From Nepenthes gracilis (lineage: Eukaryota; Streptophyta; Magnoliopsida; Caryophyllales; Nepenthaceae), in NCBI GenBank assembly GCA_033239525.1, contig BSYO01000002.1, positions 12,434,626-12,498,625 on the forward strand: a stretch of DNA of 64,000 bases. Reading direction: 5' to 3'. The position numbers and the translations under genes were made by a program. Each line of letters starts with the position of its first letter. The stretch's first letter is position 1. The notes under the pieces were generated by a model. It did no database searches and was not told where the DNA came from. It worked only from the letters and a program-made list of their open reading frames with translations. Positions 59,201-64,000 of the stretch are shown in pieces.

Positions 59201-59571
59201 AACCATTTGGGAAATGGCCCATCGACTCCCACTTCCACACAGACTCTTGCGAAGGATATATTCTCCATACGAGCAGTTCGGGGGTCGAGTTGGAGAGGAA
59301 TGCCTACAGCACTCGCCGCCCAGCTGAGCCCCGTCAGAGTCCAATACTCAATCGGCAGATTGAGGAGCTTGACCTAGATGGGAAAGCGTTTATGTTCATC
59401 CTTATTAAGATGCATCCCCGGCTCCAGCATTTGAGGAAAATCGCCTTTCCAGCCATGGTCCAAGGGCCAGCACGAAGACATTTTTCCAACATCTCCTGCG
59501 ATGAGAATCGGAAGAAGAAGTAACCGTCATCGTTGCCGGCAGAGTGAGTGAGACCGAATCTGGCCCAAATA
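56278..59571 (-). mobile_element. H2: 5'-truncated half-LINE with hairpin tail, 3.3 kb
   Basis: 17-bp target duplication AGAGGAAGCAAAGGTTT (56261-56277) and AGAGGAAGCGAAGGTTT (59572-59588), one difference. It begins inside DUF4283 of ORF1, runs to the ORF1 stop at 58246, then about 2 kb of non-coding sequence to the tail (56278-56410). The tail has CTAACTCCAAGT pairing with ACTTGGAGTTA. The ORF1-to-non-coding junction (GGCTCTTAGGAGCATGCTG on the minus strand) matches H1 (GCTCTTAGGAACGTGCTG). Confidence 0.88.
58246..59571 (-). pseudogene. H2 ORF1, truncated at its 5' end
   Basis: The first residues are IWARFGLTHSAGNDDGYFFF (DUF4283 middle), then MLEKCLRAGPW. After a frameshift near 59340, one frame runs from 59268 to the stop at 58246 with a single TAG at 58594. 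It holds FARVCVEVGVDGPFPKW, then the zinc knuckle CSRCHLLWHDEDQC (CX2CX4HX4C, 59089-59130), a Pro/Ser-rich linker, LDLDEYLLTPTSIKRISLKY and a basic end (KKKKTASRKSRG) that could bind RNA or act as a nuclear signal. The knuckle is intact here, unlike in F1. Confidence 0.85.
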
Positions 59572-59953
59572 AGAGGAAGCGAAGGTTTAATGCGGGTGAC
59601 AATAACCTTGGAGATGATCTTGTATAAAACATTGAAGCAAGCAATGGGCCGAAAATCTGAGACCTTGGACGGCGATTTAATTTTCGGTATTAAGCACAGT
59701 AAGGTCGCGTTTATTTGCTTTAACAATTTCCCATGATGAAAGAAGTCCTGGACAGCTTCAGTGATGGAAGGCCCAATTTCATTCAGGAGGCTTTAAAAAA
59801 TTTGGCCGAAAAATCGTCCGACCCAGGAGCTTTGTTATCTTCAATGGAGAAAAGGGCCAAACGAATCTCCTCATCAAAGATTGGCCTACACATCTCCTGC
59901 CGGAGCTGATCAGGGACGGAGTGAAGAATGAAAGGCCAGAGTCACTCTTTGGG
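59572..59953 (-). pseudogene. F2 LINE ORF2 piece d: reverse transcriptase entry
   Basis: The minus strand reads EEIRLALFSIEDNKAPGSDD and then FSAKFFK, followed after a frameshift by INATLLCLIPKIKSPSKVSD, FRPIACFNVLYKIISKVIV and TRIKPSLPL. These are reverse transcriptase fingers motifs. Piece c continues from SLPL. The upstream neighbour is piece e, from which it is separated only by the micro-insertion m1. Confidence 0.88.
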
Positions 59954-59979
59954 ATACTTACTTACCAAAAAAAAAAAAG
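59954..59979 (+). mobile_element. m1: tail-only micro-insertion (13 nt plus poly(A))
   Basis: ATACTTACTTACC followed by 12 A and a G lies between two perfect copies of GAGTCACTCTTTGGG (59939-59953 and 59980-59994). The 13 nt are exactly the 3' end of the hairpin-tail family. Confidence 0.88.
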
Positions 59980-60121
59980 GAGTCACTCTTTGGGGAACGG
60001 CCCGTTCGTTCTGCCCGTACGCAGGTGTTTTGAAAAATGATCGATGAAAAGCTGCTGGACTTCCTCCAAGCAACTCGAGACAGATCCATCATCTTTGGTT
60101 AAAGAGAGAATACAGTTCGAG
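59980..60121 (-). pseudogene. F2 LINE ORF2 piece e: endonuclease-RT linker
   Basis: The minus strand reads LSLTKDDGSVSSCLEEVQQL, then FIDHFSKHLRTGRTNGPFPK. F1 has the equivalent DHDGNP...VQNLIVDHFGKALGTGR. It joins piece f through the N9 target duplication. Confidence 0.85.
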
Positions 60122-60864
60122 AGCCTGGCTATCTGTTCCCACTCTGATGGATGTAAATTTGGAGTATGCTGCTCCATTGCAATGCTCATTGCAGCTATCG
60201 TGAGCTGCTGCTCTCGACCTGGATGTGCTGCCTGCATTTGTTGCTGAAGTGTGCGTGCAGCAGCTAATAGTGGATTGGTGCGGCCGTCCATTTGCTGTTA
60301 TGAATTGGTAGCAGCTGATGGATATTTGCATGGAATATCCATCTGCTTTTCTTGGAACTGCTATGTCTAGTAAGTGCTGGAAAAACAAGCGCCGGTTTAT
60401 TCGGCTGCGCCGGGGTGCAGTGATTGGTAGCTGCTGGTGTTAGAACTTGGTGTTGGCTGGATGCTGCACCTGGATTTCAGATTTTGTTTCACCATGTGGC
60501 GCTGGAAAGGCCCACGGCTGGCATGAAGATGCTGTTGGTGAATAGATGGCTTTTGGTGAATAGATGGCTTCAGTTGCCTACATACCAAAAAAAAAAAAAA
60601 AATGGCTTCAGTTGCCAATTTTCGGAAACGCCTTGGTTTGACATGGTCTGTATAGGAAATGCTCTACTAATATTAGAGTGTTTTGATTGTATTGAGTGAT
60701 TATCAATTTTCCTTTGTTGGTTTCATTCGTTGTATCAGAGTGCTCGGGGCATGCCCTAGCGATTATGTTTTATCCCCAAGTCGGAAAACACTTGGAGATA
60801 AATCATTTCTTGTAAAATTTTTCTCCCATTAATCCAAATCATTTACTTACAAAAAAAAACAAAA
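60122..60864 (+). mobile_element. N9: 5'-truncated hairpin-tail element, 743 bp
   Basis: Target duplication GAATACAGTTCGAG (60108-60121) and GAATACGGTTCGAG (60865-60878), 14 bp with one difference. T/G-rich body. A 17-bp tandem repeat (TTGGTGAATAGATGGCT) starts at 60535. The micro-insertion m2 lies inside. The tail at 60742-60864 has GCTCGGGGCATGCCCTAGC and a long hairpin of TATCCCCAAGT with ACTTGGAGATA, ending ATTTACTTAC with A's. Confidence 0.85.
60579..60601 (+). mobile_element. m2: tail-only micro-insertion (8 nt plus poly(A)) in N9
   Basis: TACATACC followed by 15 A lies between perfect copies of ATGGCTTCAGTTGCC (60564-60578 and 60602-60616). The 8 nt equal the family's last 8 nt (TACTTACC) with one change. 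Confidence 0.82.
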
Positions 60865-61440
60865 GAATACGGTTCGAGTTTCGATTGCAAGCAATTGATT
60901 GGAAAAAAATATTTAGTACATTGATCGCCGTTCCTGAGCCATCGGATTTTCGCTTTCTGTTGAAGAAAATCGAGCTCATTTCTGATCGCACGTCGATACT
61001 CAGATAAAAGGCGTTCCTCCTCATAAACCCCAGGAGGAGGCACATCATACGGGGCATTCCTTTGGAAATCCTCAAGGGCCTCTCTCGTACGAGCGACGGC
61101 TTTAGATACATTCCCCAGGCTACGATTAAGCTCTTTTACCCTCTCCTTGACAAGCCTCAATTTTGAAACCACCCGGAACATGGGAACACCCTGAATCGGA
61201 GTGTTCCAACAATTCCGGATAGTAGGAATGAATCTAGGGTGACAGGTGAGGAAGTTGTTGAAACGGAAGCAACCAGCTTTGAAGGGCCTCGAAATAGTGG
61301 GGGATAAAAAACAAGGAGAGTGGTCCGATAGGCGAGGTGGGTGGAAGGAGGCCTTGTAGTGGAGATCCGCCAGCCAGGGACCATTAACCACCACTCTGTC
61401 AAGTTTACGGAAGATGCGGGAACCTAGGTCCCTTCCATCG
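60865..61440 (-). pseudogene. F2 LINE ORF2 piece f: endonuclease C-terminus and linker
   Basis: The minus-strand frame 61394-60865 is open. It reads MVVNGPWLADLHYKASFHPP, RLSDHSPCFLSPTISRPFKA, CFRFNNFLTCHPRF, then a charged linker and KAKIRWLRNGDQCTKYFF. LSDHSPC is the catalytic SDH motif of AP-like LINE endonucleases. F1 has the parallel AKIRWLKDGDQCNKFFF. The N-terminal endonuclease half would lie to the right of N10 and F1-D, outside the window. Confidence 0.88.
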
Positions 61441-62690
61441 TTTTTTTTTTTTTGGTAAGTAAGTGTGTATTTTGGATTAAAGGGAGAAAAAATTTACAAA
61501 ACCTATGTTATAACTCCAAGTTTTTTGACTTGGAGTTAGGACATTAAAAGCTAGGGCATACCCCGAGCAACTGGTACATCAGAGAATTCCTCAAAAAGCC
61601 ACTAAGAGGAACGATCTAACAGAAAACAAAAAATGAACACTGTCATTATACAAAATCAAAAGCAAAATCAGTTACTCCCGAGACGACTGGACCAACAACA
61701 TCCGATCGCCCCGCAGCAACTTACTACAGCAAAACGAATCTGCCAACAACCTAAAGGCACCCCTAGTTTTCCAACAGCAGGGAGCAAATGGCAACTGCAA
61801 ACAACATCAGCTGCACAGTCCGGGAGTTTCCATCAATTCAGCATCCATCATGGCACACCAGCGGATGGTTCCAGCAGCAAAGGTGGCACCCTGCAAGTAC
61901 ATGGCTGAAGTTCAAACCCACCAGCAAAACTGAAATGTTCATGAGGGACAACATTCGAACATAGTAGCTATCAATAGGCAATTCTGTGATAGCATTGAAC
62001 TGCATGCAACAGGATGCAACAGCAGTAGCACAGTTCCCAGCTGTGTCCAAACAAAGCTTCATCCAGCATTAGGAACACCGGCCTTCATCATGGGTTAAAG
62101 CGGCTTTCTTTCTTCACAAAAAGAAAACCAGCATCATGAACCATTTACAGCCAAAGAACAAGCCAGAGGAATGGCCAGCTGATCAGGACCTCACCACAGC
62201 AAGGACTAACACGGAAGCAGCAGGTAGCTTCTACAGGCTTAGAGGCCGATTCTGTGGCTGCAACCCAGACAGTCACAGCATAAGAATCAATCCCACATCA
62301 CACCAGCCAAGCCATCAGATGCCAATTTCACAGCCCAGCCTTCAGCTGTTGTAAATCCCCCTAACAGACAGCTGCACCAGCAAACTTCTAGATCTCAACT
62401 ACATCTTCATGCATTGCATAATTCACGAGAGCCCCAATTAAGGAGCTGATTGTAAGGTAGCAGCCATTACTGGAATGCCAACTACAACTGTATCTTCAGC
62501 CAACTCAGCAGCCAGATATTAATATCAATAGTTGGCCAGAATAGCCAAGCCCCAGCCTGGAACAGCAGCACCACTCCTTCAGCAGCACAGCACCATCCTA
62601 GTAACGCATACTATGAGAAACAACACAAAGCAGCCATCCATCATGCCGTCTGCAATGAATATGGCTCTAGCAACTTTGCTGCCTCCCGAT
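61441..62690 (-). mobile_element. N10: hairpin-tail element, right part uncertain
   Basis: T run 61441-61453 then GGTAAGTAAG: the reversed tail (61441-61568) with GCTCGGGGTATGCCCTAGC and CTAACTCCAAGT pairing with ACTTGGAGTTA. A CCACTAAGAGG palindrome-like word lies upstream. The body is A/C-rich as written, with no conserved reading frame. Left flank is F2 ORF2 piece f. The right edge is taken where the GC-rich F1-D leader starts. No target duplication can be matched because the other side lies beyond 64000. Confidence 0.72.
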
Positions 62691-64000
62691 TTTGAATTTC
62701 TGGCACTGTTCATCTTCTTCCTTCGTTCCCGATTTCGAACTTCTGCCCTCATCCTCCTTCGCCGGCGCCCATGGCGCCGGTCGACCCCCCTCCTTCTTCC
62801 TGATCGTCGCCCCTTAACACGGTCTCCCTCGTCTCTTATCTGCCGTCTTCCCAAGCCCCTCAGTCCCCCGTTTTCTCCCGACCTGCAACTCCCTGGCCGC
62901 TCGGCCCCCATCCCAAATCCACTTCTTCCCCTTCTAGGTTCACATCACCAATCTCCAATCCCCATTCTGCATCTGATGGTATTTGCTGTTTTAGCCAGCT
63001 TCGACGATCTTTTTCGTCTCCTTCGGTGGCGCCTTTGATGCTCTCGGCGCTCCCCTCTCCTCCCCCTGCTTCTCAGACCCTTCCCCCATTTGACCACCAT
63101 TCGGTCGGCCTCCATGCCTCCCTTCCTCCTCCGTCCTCTTCGACTCCTTCCTTAAGCCCTGTTGTGGACCCGTGTGTCCCGTTCGAGGCGGCCTCTCCGC
63201 CTCCCCTGCTGGATTCGGTCGGCCCTCCCCACCTGGCCCAGCCCTGCTCTGTGGCGTCCCATGGTGTCATCTCGAGTGGATTTCCGTGTGCCACCATCCC
63301 CAATCCATGTGCTTGTGGGGTTTCAACTTGCTCTGCCGCCTCTTCCTTGAGCCTGGGGTGTCAGATTGAATCCCTGGTGACGTTGGACTGCCCGGCGGGT
63401 CCTCCTGCTGCTCGCCCTAACTTGATTGATCGTTCCAGCGTGCCGTCGGTGAATGGTCAATCTACCGGAGCCATTGGCTCCCTCTCTTCTGACGATTCTT
63501 GCCCCAACAATGATCGTGGCTCCTGCTCGCCGAGCGTCTCTTGGGCGTCGGTGGTAGAGAGAAGGGCTATTGGGGTAAGTGTCCTCTTAAATTCTACCCT
63601 CCGAATTCCTCCGATTTGGAGAATATCATTTTATCCCCCCTGATGTAATCCAACAGGGGTCGGACTTGTGGGGTTCTACCCTTGTTGGTTACTTTGTCGA
63701 TGACCCCGTCCATTTTAATGTTGTTAGTCTTATCACTAAGAAAATTTGGAAACGTTTCGAACTGCAACACGTGGCTGGGAACGAATCGGGGTTTTATTTC
63801 TTCCGCTTCTCCTCTCGCCCTATGCTTGAAAAATGCCTGGCTAATGGGCCATGGATGATTGCTGGTCACCCTTTCTTCCTTAAGAAATGGTGGCCCGGAA
63901 TGATTTTATCCCGTGAGGATCATAAATCATTCCCTACCTGGATCACCATGTCTGGGATCCCGGTTGAATACTGGACCCCGCTGGGTTTTAGCTAGATTGT
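62690..64000 (+). mobile_element. F1 LINE copy D, 5' part, cut by the window end
   Basis: Plus strand, GC-rich leader, then ORF1 up to the window edge within DUF4283. Similar to copies A-C throughout. It lies head to head with N10, mirroring the F1-B/N4 arrangement. Confidence 0.82.
62771..64000 (+). pseudogene. F1-D ORF1, N-terminal half and DUF4283, frameshifted
   Basis: ATG at 62771 within the perfect palindrome CCGGCGCCCATGGCGCCGG. Its immediate frame is short (MAPVDPPPSS-stop). Ser/Pro-rich sequence continues in the frame 63026-63643 (SWASVVERRAIG at about 63538). One base is missing at the GGTAAG joint near 63575, after which DUF4283 reads from 63666: WGSTLVGYFVDDPVHFNVVS, LITKKIWKRFELQHVAGNES, MLEKCLANGPWMIAGHPFFL and TMSGIPVEYWTPLGFS, ending at a TAG at 63993-63995 (tagattg; copies A and C have TGG there). 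Confidence 0.82.

Noticed and set aside
60123..60531. Reading the left half of N9 as an inverted LINE 5' end (twin priming within N9)
   Set aside because: Only about 50-60 bp match the F1-C junction segment. The rest has the sense-strand T/G-rich composition of hairpin-tail elements and no F1 leader sequence, so it was kept as a simple 5'-truncated element.

Overview
This 64-kb window looks like plant nuclear heterochromatin. It has Ty3/gypsy elements with initiator-Met-tRNA primer sites and 2-3 kb LTRs. It also has L1-clade LINEs with a DUF4283-type ORF1 and an ORF2 that ends in a zf-RVT zinc domain. I found no host gene, structural RNA or CRISPR. All coding sequence belongs to retrotransposons, and every copy carries stops or frameshifts.

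Layout. 1-8227: old Ty3/gypsy debris, consisting of a decayed interior, a reverse-strand solo LTR (893-3069), a polypurine tract with the start of a 3' LTR (3932-5119), a second LTR (5120-7516) and a gag pseudogene. 8228-8327: a 100-N assembly gap. 8328-64000: a dense nest of LINEs. I use working names. F1 is an autonomous LINE family with copies A (+, 8328-15989), B (-, 15990-36412), C (-, 44663-54186) and D (+, about 62690-64000). F2 is a second LINE whose single ORF2 on the minus strand is cut into six pieces between 61440 and 37466. N1-N10 are largely non-coding elements. H1 and H2 are 'half-LINEs' that keep ORF1 but have no ORF2. m1 and m2 are tail-only micro-insertions. A complete Ty3/gypsy element (22978-33267, minus strand, 5-bp target duplication GTGAT) sits inside ORF1 of F1-B.

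The unifying feature is a 3' tail of about 120 nt found in 14 copies on both strands. It has a short hairpin (GCTCGGGGTATGCCCTAGC or close), a long hairpin whose two arms change together between copies, and a terminal ATACTTACTTACC followed by poly(A). F1, N and H elements all carry it, with different bodies. Two further insertions consist of only the last 8-13 nt of the tail plus poly(A), each flanked by a 15-bp target duplication. The simplest reading is that one LINE reverse transcriptase recognises this tail and mobilises a set of non-autonomous partners.

Target-site duplications let the insertion order be read. The F2 ORF2 was hit by H1 and N6 (same target), N7, H2, m1, N9 (which holds m2) and N10. 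N7 was later hit by F1-C, which was in turn hit by N8. F1-B was hit by N1, N2, N3 and the gypsy element, and probably by F1-A at its left end. No layer can now move by itself: the best ORF2 (F1-C) has three in-frame stops and at least one frame disruption. Boundaries supported by target duplications are accurate to a few bases. Those without (F1-B 5' end, N4, N5, N10, F1-D 5' end) are approximate.
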